64,000 nucleotides of DNA from Spirosoma fluviale. Lineage in GTDB: Bacteria; Bacteroidota; Bacteroidia; Cytophagales; Spirosomataceae. The stretch covers positions 248,001 through 312,000 of the forward strand of contig NZ_OCNH01000004.1 in NCBI RefSeq assembly GCF_900230225.1, given 5' to 3'. This document shows, one piece after another, positions 1 through 9,017 of the stretch. The notes below the pieces were generated by a model. It was not told the DNA's origin and did not search any database. It saw only the letters and a list, made by a program, of their open reading frames with translations. Made by a program: the position numbers and the translations under genes. The first letter of the stretch is position 1. Each line of letters begins with the position of its first letter.

Positions 1-654
1 CAAGACCCCGTAGAAAAGGTCGGCCTGGGTTTGGGCCGAACAGGTCAGGAGCTCGCCTTGCCCGGTAACGACCTGTAGCTCGATTACCTGGTCGACCTGA
101 GCGCCGTAGCGGAAGCTGCGACCACTCACCCCCCCAACGGATAGGGTACCGCCTACGGTTAAGTTTGTGTAATCCGGTACTACCGGTGGGGTCAGGCCAA
201 CGGCGGTAGTGGCCTGCAATAAATCACGCCAGAGCACGCCCGCATCGACCAACACCTGGTCTGCTTCTATTAAATGGATCAGACAAAGGCTACGCATGTC
301 GATGATTAGGCCAGCCTCTGCCTGGGCCTGGCCAAAGGCCGTATGTCCATTGCCCCGGCCCGCGATCCGAATGTTGAACTGGTTGGCAAAACGCACCATG
401 TTGATCACATCGTCCACAGAAGCAGGCCGTAGTATAGCCAGCGGTACGCGGTGAATCAGGTGGCCAAAGTCACTGGCAGCCTGCTTGATGTCTTCAGGCT
501 TCGTCAGCAGCGTACCATCCAGTTGAGGAACCGGTACGCATGGATCAGTCGTATCCTGATCGGTTAGCCAGCAACGGCGACTGGGGTCAAACTGGTAAAC
601 GAGCGGGTGACGAGTCGGTCTCTGAATAGCTTCTACTGAGTTGAGCTTTTGCAT
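1..654 (-). CDS. FAD-binding oxidoreductase, PCMH type (N-terminal part only)
   Basis: The reading frame starts with ATG at 654 and runs off the left edge, giving 218 residues. About residues 55-218 form a PCMH-type FAD-binding domain: LRPASVDDVINMV is the usual entry strand, GRGNGHTAFGQAQAE is the loop in which related cytokinin-dehydrogenase/berberine-bridge-type enzymes hold FAD, and the stretch TVGGTLSVGGVSG followed by RYGAQVDQV is also typical of them. No signal peptide is visible. Such enzymes oxidise alcohols, amines or cytokinins; the substrate cannot be told because the C-terminal substrate domain lies outside the window. The gene stands alone and its upstream region is long and gene-free. 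Confidence 0.85.
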   Translation of the reverse strand, partial: MQKLNSVEAIQRPTRHPLVYQFDPSRRCWLTDQDTTDPCVPVPQLDGTLLTKPEDIKQAASDFGHLIHRVPLAILRPASVDDVINMVRFANQFNIRIAGRGNGHTAFGQAQAEAGLIIDMRSLCLIHLIEADQVLVDAGVLWRDLLQATTAVGLTPPVVPDYTNLTVGGTLSVGGVSGRSFRYGAQVDQVIELQVVTGQGELLTCSAQTQADLFYGVL

Positions 655-1336
655 GACGTTAGGGGTTGAGTAAGTAGCACTCGATAGGGTATTAGCTTAA
701 ACAAACCCGGGCGATGTAAACCAGTGGGTAGCCTACCCACAGTCCCGGGCGTAAAGATCCCGACCTTACCCGCTAAAGTATTGGAAAAATCGGCTACTGC
801 TTTACCGTTCCCTCAATCATCGAAGAAATCATGCCGTCTTTCGCTCCGCTGCGGATGGACTAAGAGTGCAGTACGGGTAAAGTAGGCGAACTCATTGATC
901 AGCTGCGCCTGATCATAATCGTCTATTCGGTTCAAGACGTAAGCGACTGATTAGATTGGGCAGATGTTAAACCCTAAACGCTGGTATTACGTTATGAGAC
1001 CGTTTACAGGTTGGTTCTGGCAACGGCGAGTAAAATTCCATGCGGAGAAAAACAAAAGCCAGACAACACGAAGTCACCTGGCTTTCTTTTCATTCTGTGT
1101 GCATGCTTAGGGCTGCGTTTTAAGTGCATCTAAGACTACTTCGAATGAAATATAACTACATAACTAAACTTGGAAGGAATTGTTTAATCGTATGGGTTGA
1201 TTTTCGTCGTTTTAGAAAATATGGTTATTTATTTCGCAAATTAAGCTTTTGTTGACCGCCTAATAGAGCCGTCATATTATGTCAGGTCAACAAAAGCCTG
1301 ATTAGGCCACACAACTTTTCTCTTCCAACAAGTACT
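655..1336. other. Gene-free stretch with hairpins
   Basis: I recognise no gene here. It holds a hairpin at 724-740 (GTGGGTAG/CTACCCAC) flanked by the direct repeat CCCGGGCG (706-713 and 744-751), a hairpin at 896-915 (TGATCAG/CTGATCA), and a terminator-like stem at 1055-1085. The rest, up to the start at 1337, is AT-rich. Confidence 0.5.
1055..1091 (+). terminator. Probable intrinsic terminator
   Basis: The stem AAAGCCAG / CTGGCTTT (1055-1062 and 1078-1085) is followed by CTTTTC. It would stop plus-strand transcription, although no plus-strand gene was recognised upstream. Its T-rich tail is short. Confidence 0.5.
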
Positions 1337-1789
1337 ATGAGACATAACCTGTTGATTATTTTCGTTCAATTCGTCCTTATTTGTACAGTAGTTGGCCGTG
1401 GAATAGCCCAGAGTCCTTCGACTGCATTGGCCCTATCTGACACGTCTCATCACTTAAGCAAAGACCAGCTAGCAGCGATGAAAAGAATCCAGACTGAAAG
1501 CGAAAAGAAAGCCGCTCCTGTCGCACTTCGACTGGCTCAGACCGTTAAGCAGATCTACGCCAACATGCTAGCTGATCAAGAGGATAAAACTCTACGGCAA
1601 CAACTGGCCATCCAGATGAACAAAGCAACTATTGAATTGCTCTCCATCAAAGGGCAATCTATGCGGGATATTGTTGGTGTACTGACGCCTGAACAAAAGC
1701 AACTCGTTAAGCAGGAAATGCAAAAGCCGAATGCTAAAGCTGATTTAGCCGAGCTAATTGGCAAAATGTTCAATGTGGCTAAGCCCTAA
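1337..1789 (+). CDS. Small secreted Spy/CpxP-like helical protein
   Basis: This 150-residue protein has an N-terminal signal segment (about residues 4-24, ending GIAQ). The rest is charged and predicted helical, rich in K, Q and E. The motif LTPEQKQLV (about residues 116-124) resembles the LTxxQ motif of the Spy/CpxP family of periplasmic chaperones or metal-stress sensors, and an earlier LSKDQLAAM could be a second degenerate copy. Membership is an inference from this motif, length and composition. The gene is monocistronic, with gene-free DNA on both sides and a strong hairpin about 100 bases downstream. Confidence 0.6.
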   Translation: MRHNLLIIFVQFVLICTVVGRGIAQSPSTALALSDTSHHLSKDQLAAMKRIQTESEKKAAPVALRLAQTVKQIYANMLADQEDKTLRQQLAIQMNKATIELLSIKGQSMRDIVGVLTPEQKQLVKQEMQKPNAKADLAELIGKMFNVAKP

Positions 1790-1884
1790 TTAGTGTGTCA
1801 GATTACCAAATGCCTTAATGCACATAAAACGCTCTTTTCGCGGCACGCTTAGAATTACTGATCTAGTTAGTAACACATTTTATA

Positions 1885-1930
1885 ACTAGAAAGGCCACGC
1901 TTGAGCGCGGCCTTTCTAGTCCCATTTTAT
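1885..1930 (+). terminator. Intrinsic terminator after the Spy-like gene
   Basis: A perfect 12-bp inverted repeat (ACTAGAAAGGCC at 1885-1896, GGCCTTTCTAGT at 1909-1920) is followed by CCCATTTTATTTTC. It lies about 100 bases after the stop at 1789, and its symmetry would let it work in both directions. Confidence 0.75.
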
Positions 1931-2101
1931 TTTCAACAACCTTGATAATCAAGGCTTACAAAGATACTTCTTCTACCTAATATGACCAGCCAAAACTCAG
2001 TAACCGTTCTGGCAACGGTTCCGGATTGTAATCTCAGACTTATTATCCGCACAAAAGGCTGGTTTTTACTATTTGTCCAATACTATCCGTCACATACGAG
2101 A

Positions 2102-2152
2102 CTAAGAAAAATGCTACCGGCTTGAGCTAGCGTTTTAGTAGCATTTTCTTAG
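2102..2152. terminator. Hairpin, terminator-like
   Basis: The arms CTAAGAAAAATGCTAC (2102-2117) and GTAGCATTTTCTTAG (2138-2152) pair with a one-base bulge. It lies 58 bases before the start at 2211, so it may isolate that gene from upstream transcription or belong to a repeat family. Confidence 0.45.
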
Positions 2153-2210
2153 CCTTGTTCAATAACTTCCATGGTGTAAAGCAGTTATTCCGATAAACAG
2201 TTATCTATGA

Positions 2211-3461
2211 ATGAGCTACGGATCTAAATTAAGGGCTATTATCGGCAAAAGTGTTCTGCTAGTAATGCTGCTGGTCTATTCTAGTAGTGTATATGCTCAA
2301 ACAGGGTATACCATTCATGGGCAAGTTATGGATGCCATCACCGGCCAGCCCATCCCCTTTGTCACCCTTTCGGTCGCTAATGGGCAAGTCAGTAATGAAA
2401 CCAATAGCCAAGGGTATTTTGAACTCAGTATACCCCAACCGCTCAAGCAGGATACCTTGAGCCTTCTAGCTCTCAACTACCAGTTAAAGCAAGTACCCTT
2501 GCTCAGACTAGCCTTAACTGATACGCTTATTCGACTCAATGCTTTACAAGTAGCAACTTCTCCAACTGACACGTATTTCAGTCTGGAAAAATCGTTTCAG
2601 GCTAGAGATACTTTACTAAAGGCCGTGGGGGCAATTGGTAAAAATTATACTAGAAAACCAACGTTGTTGCGTGGCTTTTATCGAGAGACGATCAATGAGC
2701 AAAGTCCTAATTTGTGTGTTTCTTATGCCGAGGGCCTAATTGATATTTATAAGCCAGCCTACTCGTTCACCAAGAAGAGCGATCAAATTCACTTTATCAA
2801 AGGGCAACGTAAGCCCCTGACGGCCTTCAAAATTCCGGTACTAACGCCAGGGCCTTGGGGCAGCAATATGCTGGACATTGTTAAATATCAAGAGTTCCTG
2901 TTTCGGAATGGTCAGCTTAATAAAGATTATATTTTTGAACTGACTAGTCAGACGATGATAGGCGGTCAATGGGTTTATGTAATCAACTTCAAACCTCGCA
3001 GTTTCTATAAGACAAGTGGTTATTTTGTCGGTAGATTATTCTTGACAAAAGAAGGTTTAGCGATTGTGCGTGCCGAGTATGAGTTGGCCGAGCGAGGCCT
3101 TAGTTTATTGAACAAAAGTCTGAACAATCAAGTGTATTCAACCCATTTAAGCAAGCGTAGCTATGTGGCTAACTACAGCAAATTTGGTGATTCTTGGTCT
3201 TTTCAGAGTGGCAGTATCGAGAATACGTTTTCGCATATTCCCTCGTCATCTGCATTTCAGTCCCGAATCGATTTTGTGGTGACTCGTCGTCAGGAAGGGG
3301 ATGATGATACAAAGCCCTTCACGGCTGATCAATTGGTTGATTACAGTAAGATGACGATGTCCTCTTTTGACCAGACTAGCGCCACGTTCTGGAAGGAAGA
3401 GAATTATTTACTTCCGACTCTTCCTCTACCTGCACTACTTACAGGATCTACCGATCGATAA
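2211..3461 (+). CDS. Secreted carboxypeptidase-regulatory-domain protein
   Basis: 416 residues. A signal peptide (about 1-30, ending SVYAQ) is followed by a carboxypeptidase-D-regulatory-like beta-sandwich (about 33-115; IHGQVMDAITGQPIPFVTLSV is the entry strand with the usual GxVxDxxTGxPIPxVxV pattern). A long C-terminal region without a recognised catalytic motif follows (from about 125: DTLLKAVGAIGKNY, LLRGFYRETI). This is the usual architecture of many Bacteroidetes envelope proteins with the carboxypeptidase-regulatory fold but no TonB barrel. The function is unknown; a periplasmic or outer-membrane location is inferred from the signal peptide. It is monocistronic and less GC-rich than the genes downstream, which may mean later acquisition. 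Confidence 0.75.
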   Translation: MSYGSKLRAIIGKSVLLVMLLVYSSSVYAQTGYTIHGQVMDAITGQPIPFVTLSVANGQVSNETNSQGYFELSIPQPLKQDTLSLLALNYQLKQVPLLRLALTDTLIRLNALQVATSPTDTYFSLEKSFQARDTLLKAVGAIGKNYTRKPTLLRGFYRETINEQSPNLCVSYAEGLIDIYKPAYSFTKKSDQIHFIKGQRKPLTAFKIPVLTPGPWGSNMLDIVKYQEFLFRNGQLNKDYIFELTSQTMIGGQWVYVINFKPRSFYKTSGYFVGRLFLTKEGLAIVRAEYELAERGLSLLNKSLNNQVYSTHLSKRSYVANYSKFGDSWSFQSGSIENTFSHIPSSSAFQSRIDFVVTRRQEGDDDTKPFTADQLVDYSKMTMSSFDQTSATFWKEENYLLPTLPLPALLTGSTDR

Positions 3462-3754
3462 ATGGCCCTCTATTTTTGCTGTACAAGTGCGGATATGGAA
3501 AATCGCCTACAAAAATGTAATCTCTTAAAAGGCTCTTTCTGCAAGATTCAGTGGGCTTTATACTATTACCTGTAGTCGATCAGGTGTTGAGTCATAAAGC
3601 TATACCGAATGGCACAGCAGCCGGTCCACCAGCACGGGCTACCCGTCAGCAAACCCGTCAGGACCACTACACCAGTTGATGCTGTACTATTTATAGAATT
3701 GCAGGCTTAGTAAAGCTGTGAGGATAATGTCTTTGTGGCTTAACGCCTGGCTTT

Positions 3755-5179
3755 ATGAGAAAATCCTTCTACAAAACCATTTGCGCTAGCCTAGGGCTCT
3801 CCCTGGCGGCTGGCTTGTTTCAAAGCTGGCTCCATGTTCAGCGGGGCGTTGATCTCTACAGGCTGGCCTCGTTTCGGAGCTGGTTTTTGGTGGGCGACTT
3901 CATTGCACTCATCACAGCTTGTCTGCTCCTGACCTATTATCACCACAAAGGCTTCAAAGCGGCTTTCTGGACGGGGCTGGTAACGACAATCATTTCGCTG
4001 GCGACGCTTCTCTATCTGCTGCTCGCAACCCTCTACCCGCTGCTTGGTCAGTATCCCAGGGTAGTTATATTGATGGGCGTTTTGGCTTCGCTAGTGTATG
4101 GGGCCACCCTGGCTACTTCTCGGGCGGGGAGCAGACCCTGGCTTAAGTGGGCAGGTAGTGTCGTGGCTATCCTGTCCGGATTACAGGTGGCAGCCCTGAT
4201 GTGGTTTAAGGATATACCCCCCTACCCTCCAAACGCCACACTCGATTTTATCCAGCAGTATCTCGCCCTGGCTGATCGGATCATTCCGGTTCTCCTGCTG
4301 TTTAATTTCATTGATGAGTTAAATCGGGTTTCAAGCGATAAGGAACCCATCAACTTACCGGCTAGATTACTGATGGCCCAGGCGATGGTTGCGATTCTGG
4401 CTCTTTCTACCACGATACTTGCTATCCAGCTGATCGGAGATAACTATAGCCACACGCATGTTTCTGCCCGGGAAACGACCCTGGCCCAGTCGTTTGAGGA
4501 GGGGCGCTATATCGGTCCCCAGGGGGATACCTTGCTATACCGAATAATGAAGCCGCTTGACTACGATCCCCGTAAACGCTATCCGCTGGTGGTTGGTCTG
4601 CCTTACACCTGCTGGTCAGACAATACCCGCCAGATCGATGCTTGTCCAATTGCCAAATGGTTAGCCACGGATGAAAACAGGCGCAAGTATGCTGCTTTTG
4701 TATTTGTGCCCCGCTGTCCACCTCATACTGGCTGGGGCGGAGTGGCCAATACTCCTTCCGTAGCCCCCCTGACTATTGAGGCCATTCGTTCGCTGGACAA
4801 GGCGTTTTCGATTGATGCCCAACGGCGTTACGTGTCGGGCGTGTCTCGGGGCGGTTATGGATCCTGGCATCTGATTGGCGCGCACCCGGCGTTGTTTGCG
4901 GCCGCCATTCCGGTCTGTGGAGAAGGCGATCCTAGTCAGGCTCCTGGTATGGCTGGGATCTCAGTTTGGGCTTTTCACGGGGCTAAAGACCTGAATGTAC
5001 CTGTCAGCGGCTCTCGCGAGATGGTTACGGCGTTAAAAAAAGCAGGTGGTGCTCCCCGCTATACGGAGTATCCTGATGCCGCTCACGGCATTTGGGAGGA
5101 AGTCATAAAGACGCCTGGTTTGTTAGACTGGCTCTTTGCCCAAAAACAAGTGAACCCATCAAAGGCAAGTAAAATCTAA
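3755..5179 (+). CDS. Membrane-anchored alpha/beta-hydrolase esterase
   Basis: 474 residues. The first 230 residues hold about six hydrophobic segments (for example DFIALITACLLLTYY and VVAILSGLQVAALMWF). The C-terminal half is an alpha/beta-hydrolase of the prolyl-oligopeptidase/PHB-depolymerase-like esterase type. The nucleophile elbow GVSRGG places Ser at 364, the acid is Asp412 in HGAKDLNVP and the base is His444 in DAAHGIW. Such enzymes cleave esters or peptides; the substrate is unknown. Fusing a polytopic membrane domain to this esterase is less common than a simple signal peptide and would hold the enzyme at the inner membrane. It is monocistronic, converging on two small minus-strand genes. 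Confidence 0.8.
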   Translation: MRKSFYKTICASLGLSLAAGLFQSWLHVQRGVDLYRLASFRSWFLVGDFIALITACLLLTYYHHKGFKAAFWTGLVTTIISLATLLYLLLATLYPLLGQYPRVVILMGVLASLVYGATLATSRAGSRPWLKWAGSVVAILSGLQVAALMWFKDIPPYPPNATLDFIQQYLALADRIIPVLLLFNFIDELNRVSSDKEPINLPARLLMAQAMVAILALSTTILAIQLIGDNYSHTHVSARETTLAQSFEEGRYIGPQGDTLLYRIMKPLDYDPRKRYPLVVGLPYTCWSDNTRQIDACPIAKWLATDENRRKYAAFVFVPRCPPHTGWGGVANTPSVAPLTIEAIRSLDKAFSIDAQRRYVSGVSRGGYGSWHLIGAHPALFAAAIPVCGEGDPSQAPGMAGISVWAFHGAKDLNVPVSGSREMVTALKKAGGAPRYTEYPDAAHGIWEEVIKTPGLLDWLFAQKQVNPSKASKI

Positions 5180-5264
5180 GGTGTATTAAAAAAACCCTTC
5201 GAATGATTTTCGGAAAACATATTAATAGATAACCCGAACAATGATATGTACAGAGGCTACCAAC

Positions 5265-5322
5265 GAGTAGAAGTCGTTGACAGGTTGCCCCTATGAGCCA
5301 ACTCCATCAACGACTTCTACTC
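5265..5322. repeat. 16-bp inverted repeat between convergent genes
   Basis: GAGTAGAAGTCGTTGA (5265-5280) and its exact reverse complement (5307-5322) flank a 26-base spacer, midway between the esterase gene and the small minus-strand gene ending at 5400. It could be a bidirectional terminator or a dispersed palindromic element; there is no T-tract. Confidence 0.6.
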
Positions 5323-5399
5323 TCTTGATCCTGACAAAGAAATGATCGGCTTTCGGTTCATGACAGTCAGCCTAAGCGACCAGGGGAATTACCTGGTCA

Positions 5400-5651
5400 T
5401 TAATTCTCTTTTTCTGCGTTCGAGTCACTACCACTCCGGCTGCTACTGTGCCCTGAATGCCCGTGGCCCCCTTGATGGGCGTTTTCGACTGAGCCGGTTG
5501 CATCGTGCTCATCTTCGGTGCTCTGCTTGCTCTTATGCTTGCCCCGAGCGGTTTTTCCCTGAGCTTCGTCGGGTAAGTTAGTGTCTAATTCGTACTTCTT
5601 CGTCTCGTCGGCAGTTTCCCGCACAGTAGGTTGAGTTGCTCCTTTGCTCAT
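5400..5651 (-). CDS. Small hydrophilic protein, unknown function
   Basis: 83 residues, very hydrophilic, rich in E, K, D, H, G and S, with no hydrophobic segment and a His/Gly/Ser-rich tail (GGHGHSGHSSSRSGS). It looks intrinsically disordered. The opening MSKGA and the segment YELDTNLPDEAQGK look like a conserved short family of Cytophagales, but I cannot name one. Its start lies 13 bases after the stop of another small minus-strand gene, suggesting a two-gene transcript. No catalytic motif is present. Confidence 0.55.
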   Translation of the reverse strand: MSKGATQPTVRETADETKKYELDTNLPDEAQGKTARGKHKSKQSTEDEHDATGSVENAHQGGHGHSGHSSSRSGSDSNAEKEN

Positions 5652-5664
5652 CGTATTTGTTTCG

Positions 5665-5874
5665 CTAGTTGGTGGGTGAACAACCTGAGAGCGACCTCGA
5701 TTGTTTATTGGTATGGGGTGGGTGTCTTTTCAGAACTGCCGAATCGGTTGCGCGGTTGAACTCGGGTCGGCTACCAGCTACAACCTGCTTAACCAGCATA
5801 CCCAGGCTACGGATAAGCGATTTTACTAAAATTCTCAGCATGGTCTCCATCTTAAAAACACCCCCCTTACTCAT
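5665..5874 (-). CDS. Small basic protein, unknown function
   Basis: 69 residues from ATG at 5874, chosen because GGGAGGTAA lies 5-13 bases upstream on the minus strand, an unusually good Shine-Dalgarno match for this group. An in-frame upstream ATG at 5922 lacks one. The protein is basic, with a short amphipathic stretch (MLRILVKSLIRSLGMLVKQVV) and no known domain. It precedes the 83-residue gene by 13 bases. A plus-strand frame covers the same bases, so the coding assignment is uncertain. Confidence 0.4.
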   Translation of the reverse strand: MSKGGVFKMETMLRILVKSLIRSLGMLVKQVVAGSRPEFNRATDSAVLKRHPPHTNKQSRSLSGCSPTN

Positions 5875-5955
5875 AGCGTTATTACCTCCCGGAAAACCCG
5901 TTCCACACCGTGTCAAAGTCAACTCGTTGCCAAAACCGTAACGCTACCCTGCTCC

Positions 5956-7611
5956 ATGCTCAACCGACCACTCATTAACGTACTCTGGTTCAAGCGGGAC
6001 CTGCGTCTACACGACCATGCCCCCTTACAGGCAGCTATTGCCATGGGACAACGCGCGCCCAGACGGCCTTTACTCCTGCTGTATTGTTTCGAGCCATCGC
6101 TCATGGCCGATCCCAATTATGATCTCCGCCACTGGCGATTTGTGCACGAATGCTTAAGCGATCTCCAGCAGCAGCTGGCAGCGGTGACTCCAGCGGCTCC
6201 GTCAGAGACGCCCCGCCTGGTGCACGAGTGGTTACCGTTTGACTTCGAGGATCAGGCCGATGACAGCCCACCGGAAACAGGCCCTCCCGCCGTTTGGGTA
6301 TTTCACCGGGAAGTAGTAGATGTGTTGACCGCTTTGCAGACCCAGTTTACCATTGGCACCCTCTTCTCCCACCAGGAAACGGGTCTGGCCGTAACCTACG
6401 AGCGGGACAAAGCCGTTGCGCAGTTTTGCCGCGGGCAGGGAATTGGCTGGCACGAGTTCCAGAATAATGGTGTGATTCGACGCCTGAAAAATCGGGATAC
6501 CTGGGCGACTCAGTGGCAGCAGATCATGCAGAGCCCCCAACAACATCCGGACCTAACCCGTTGGTACCCGGCCAATGTGCCCCTGAGGTGGTTTGAGAGC
6601 GAGCGCGGACCGAGCCTCCCGGCAAAGTGGCAGGTGCCAAATTTGTCGTTTCAGCCCGGTGGCGAACGCAATGGGCATCGGTACCTGGCCAGCTTCCTCC
6701 AGGAGCGAATCGCCTTGTACGCAGCTTCCATTTCCAAACCCCTCGAAAGCCGACGAGGGTGTAGCCGCCTGTCGCCCTACCTGGCCTGGGGTTGCCTGAG
6801 CATCCGGCAGGTGTACCAGGCTCAGCAACAGGCCGCCAAAAATACGCTACTGGTGGGCGTGGGGAGGCAGTTCGCAGCTTTTGCCTCCCGGCTACGCTGG
6901 CACTGCCATTTCATTCAAAAGTTCGAGGGCGAAGAGCGCATGGAGTTTGAGAATGTGAACCGGGCATTCGATGCGCTTCAAAAAAACACGAATCCAGATC
7001 ACTATGCCGCCTGGCGTGATGGTCGCACTGGGTATCCGCTCATCGACGCGTGTATGCGTTGTCTGGCCACCACGGGCTACATCAACTTCCGGATGCGGGC
7101 GATGTTAACGTCGTTTCTGACCCACCATCTGTTTCAGCATTGGCAGGAAGGGGGCTGGCATATGGCCCGGCTCTACACCGATTTCGAACCGGGTATCCAT
7201 TACGCCCAGCTCCAGATGCAGTCAGGCATGACGGGCACTAATACAGTCCGCATTTATAACCCCGTCAAGCAATCGCAGGATCATGACCCGCAGGGCGTGT
7301 TCATCCGACAATGGGTGCCCGAATTGGCCAACTGTCCTCAGGCTTACATTCACCAGCCGTGGACGATGCCTCCGCTGGAACAGGCCATGGAGCACTTTCA
7401 AATCGGCGTTGACTATCCCGCTCCCATTATTGATGCCCCCGTAATGGCCCGTCAGGCCCGCATCCACCTCCACCAGCCTCGCCAGACGGAGGTGGGCCAA
7501 GCCGAGCAGACCCGGATTTTGACCAAGCACAGCCTGCCGGTTACGGATCGACCCAAAAAGACGGGGCATAAATCGGAGAAGAAGCCGCTGGTAAAGCCGT
7601 CGATTAATTAA
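5956..7611 (+). CDS. Cryptochrome/DNA photolyase family protein
   Basis: 551 residues. The N-terminal photolyase Rossmann domain starts INVLWFKRDLRLHDH (about 8-22). The C-terminal FAD-binding helical domain contains SRLSPYLAWGCLSIRQVY, ASRLRWHCHFIQKFE, DACMRCLATTGYINFRMRAM and TGTNTVRIYNPVKQS. These enzymes bind FAD and either repair UV dimers with light or act as blue-light sensors. The loop between DFEPG and TGTN reads IHYAQLQMQSGM, where classical CPD photolyases have N-G-G-W-Q-W, so the flavin-proximal Asn and Trp of E. coli PhrB are not obvious. This places it in a divergent bacterial subclass, and repair activity is not certain. A Lys-rich tail of about 40 residues ends it. Confidence 0.85.
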   Translation: MLNRPLINVLWFKRDLRLHDHAPLQAAIAMGQRAPRRPLLLLYCFEPSLMADPNYDLRHWRFVHECLSDLQQQLAAVTPAAPSETPRLVHEWLPFDFEDQADDSPPETGPPAVWVFHREVVDVLTALQTQFTIGTLFSHQETGLAVTYERDKAVAQFCRGQGIGWHEFQNNGVIRRLKNRDTWATQWQQIMQSPQQHPDLTRWYPANVPLRWFESERGPSLPAKWQVPNLSFQPGGERNGHRYLASFLQERIALYAASISKPLESRRGCSRLSPYLAWGCLSIRQVYQAQQQAAKNTLLVGVGRQFAAFASRLRWHCHFIQKFEGEERMEFENVNRAFDALQKNTNPDHYAAWRDGRTGYPLIDACMRCLATTGYINFRMRAMLTSFLTHHLFQHWQEGGWHMARLYTDFEPGIHYAQLQMQSGMTGTNTVRIYNPVKQSQDHDPQGVFIRQWVPELANCPQAYIHQPWTMPPLEQAMEHFQIGVDYPAPIIDAPVMARQARIHLHQPRQTEVGQAEQTRILTKHSLPVTDRPKKTGHKSEKKPLVKPSIN

Positions 7612-7785
7612 TCTGAAAAAACGGGGTCACTACTAAAGACCTATTTCTGGCTTTCAGGACAAGACATGTTTAAGTCTGTAGTAGCCCGTAAAAGGTAGCC
7701 AGTCCGCCCGCTCTAAACTATATGCACCGGTGGCTGTTCATAGTACGTTGATTCGCGCAAACTTAAGATTTACTGACCACTACGT

Positions 7786-8697
7786 ATGTTCCTGAATTAT
7801 GTCCGGCGTGGTGCCGGTAAACCGCTGTTACTGCTCCATGGCCTGGGGAGTTCCTTAAAGGCCTGGGATCTGATTGTCGATGAGTTGGCCACCCAGCGGG
7901 AGGTGATTGCCGTGGATTTGCCCGGTTTCGGGCAGTCACCTGCCCTGGTCGGGGAGGTATCCATTCCTACCCTGGCCGATGCGGTAACCGATTTCTTAAC
8001 TCAGCACCAACTCCTGGGCATTGATGCCGTCGGCAACTCGATGGGAGCCAGGCTGGTGCTTGAATTAGCCCGGCGGGGTAATGTGGTCGGGGCGGTCGTA
8101 TCCCTGGATCCGGGTGGGTTCTGGCAAGGCTGGCAGGTGGCCTATTTCTACCAATCGGTTCGGTTATCGGCTCAATTATCCAGCCTCATCCAACCGATTT
8201 TACCACCCCTGGTGAGCAATCCGGTGAGCCGAACGCTATTGTTCGCTCAATTTTCGGCCCATCCCTGGACGATCCCGGCTCAAGTTGCCCTGAATGAATT
8301 TCGGGAGTTTTTGCCCACTCCCAGCTTTACCAAACTCCTGGATAGTCTGGCTCATGGTCCCCCGCAGGCGGGAGCGCCACTTGGCTCTATCCCCAACCTG
8401 GTCATTGGCTGGGGGCGTCAGGACCGGATTTGTCCGCCCAGCCAGGCGAAACGGGCCTTGGCGTTGTTTCCTGACGCACAGCTTCATTGGTTTTCGAATT
8501 GTGGCCACGTGCCGCAACTGGATGTACCGGCTGAAACCGTGGCGCTGATACTGGCCGTTACGGAGGGTCGCTACGAGCCTCAACCACCAGTTCCTACGGG
8601 GGCAAAAGAGTCTGAAGTTACCGGAAAAGTCTTTCTTGGTGTGGGTGTTGCGGTGGTGTTGGTAGGCCTATTTCTCACGTTTGGCATGAAACGATAA
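7786..8697 (+). CDS. Alpha/beta-fold hydrolase with C-terminal membrane anchor
   Basis: 303 residues. The oxyanion-hole motif HGLGSS lies at about 18-23, the nucleophile is Ser85 in GNSMGA, the acid is Asp213 in GRQDRICP and the base is His241 in CGHVPQL, so the triad is complete. Residues about 279-300 form one hydrophobic helix (VFLGVGVAVVLVGLFLTFG) followed by MKR, a tail-anchor-like arrangement that would tether the enzyme on the cytoplasmic face. The substrate is unknown. It is monocistronic, 174 bases after the photolyase-family gene with no clear promoter, so co-transcription is possible. Confidence 0.8.
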   Translation: MFLNYVRRGAGKPLLLLHGLGSSLKAWDLIVDELATQREVIAVDLPGFGQSPALVGEVSIPTLADAVTDFLTQHQLLGIDAVGNSMGARLVLELARRGNVVGAVVSLDPGGFWQGWQVAYFYQSVRLSAQLSSLIQPILPPLVSNPVSRTLLFAQFSAHPWTIPAQVALNEFREFLPTPSFTKLLDSLAHGPPQAGAPLGSIPNLVIGWGRQDRICPPSQAKRALALFPDAQLHWFSNCGHVPQLDVPAETVALILAVTEGRYEPQPPVPTGAKESEVTGKVFLGVGVAVVLVGLFLTFGMKR

Positions 8698-9017
8698 GGT
8701 CACATCTGATCACGAAGGCCTCTACGATGCCTGCAACGATTCAGGGGGTATTTCGTTGGACTAGTGCGGTTAAACCAGCTAAAGTCATATTCTAAATAGA
8801 CCATTTTTGACTCTTCGAGTCTGGGAAAGAAATTATTGGCTACTTCTCGAATAAGTACAATTTAAAGTTTTAACGATTTCGTCCACGAAAACCTTGAATT
8901 AGTTGGGCGAGTTGAATTTGCCAACGATATGGACCAACAAGTATTTGAGCTAATCCGAGTTGGAGAATTGGTACTGGATGGCGAAAAAGTTGGTTAGAAT
9001 TTCGCCATCGGCCTTAC
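8698..9017. other. Gene-free convergent region with a possible coding remnant
   Basis: This lies between two convergent genes. There is no terminator with a T-tract. An open plus-strand frame without an ATG start (8866-8997) reads SFNDFVHENLELVGRV and on to GELVLDGEKVG before TAG. It looks protein-like, but I cannot assign it. Confidence 0.4.

Noticed and set aside
5669..5941. Plus-strand 90-residue frame over the small minus-strand gene
   Set aside because: The minus strand has a good ribosome binding site before ATG 5874 and pairs with the next small gene; the plus frame has neither.
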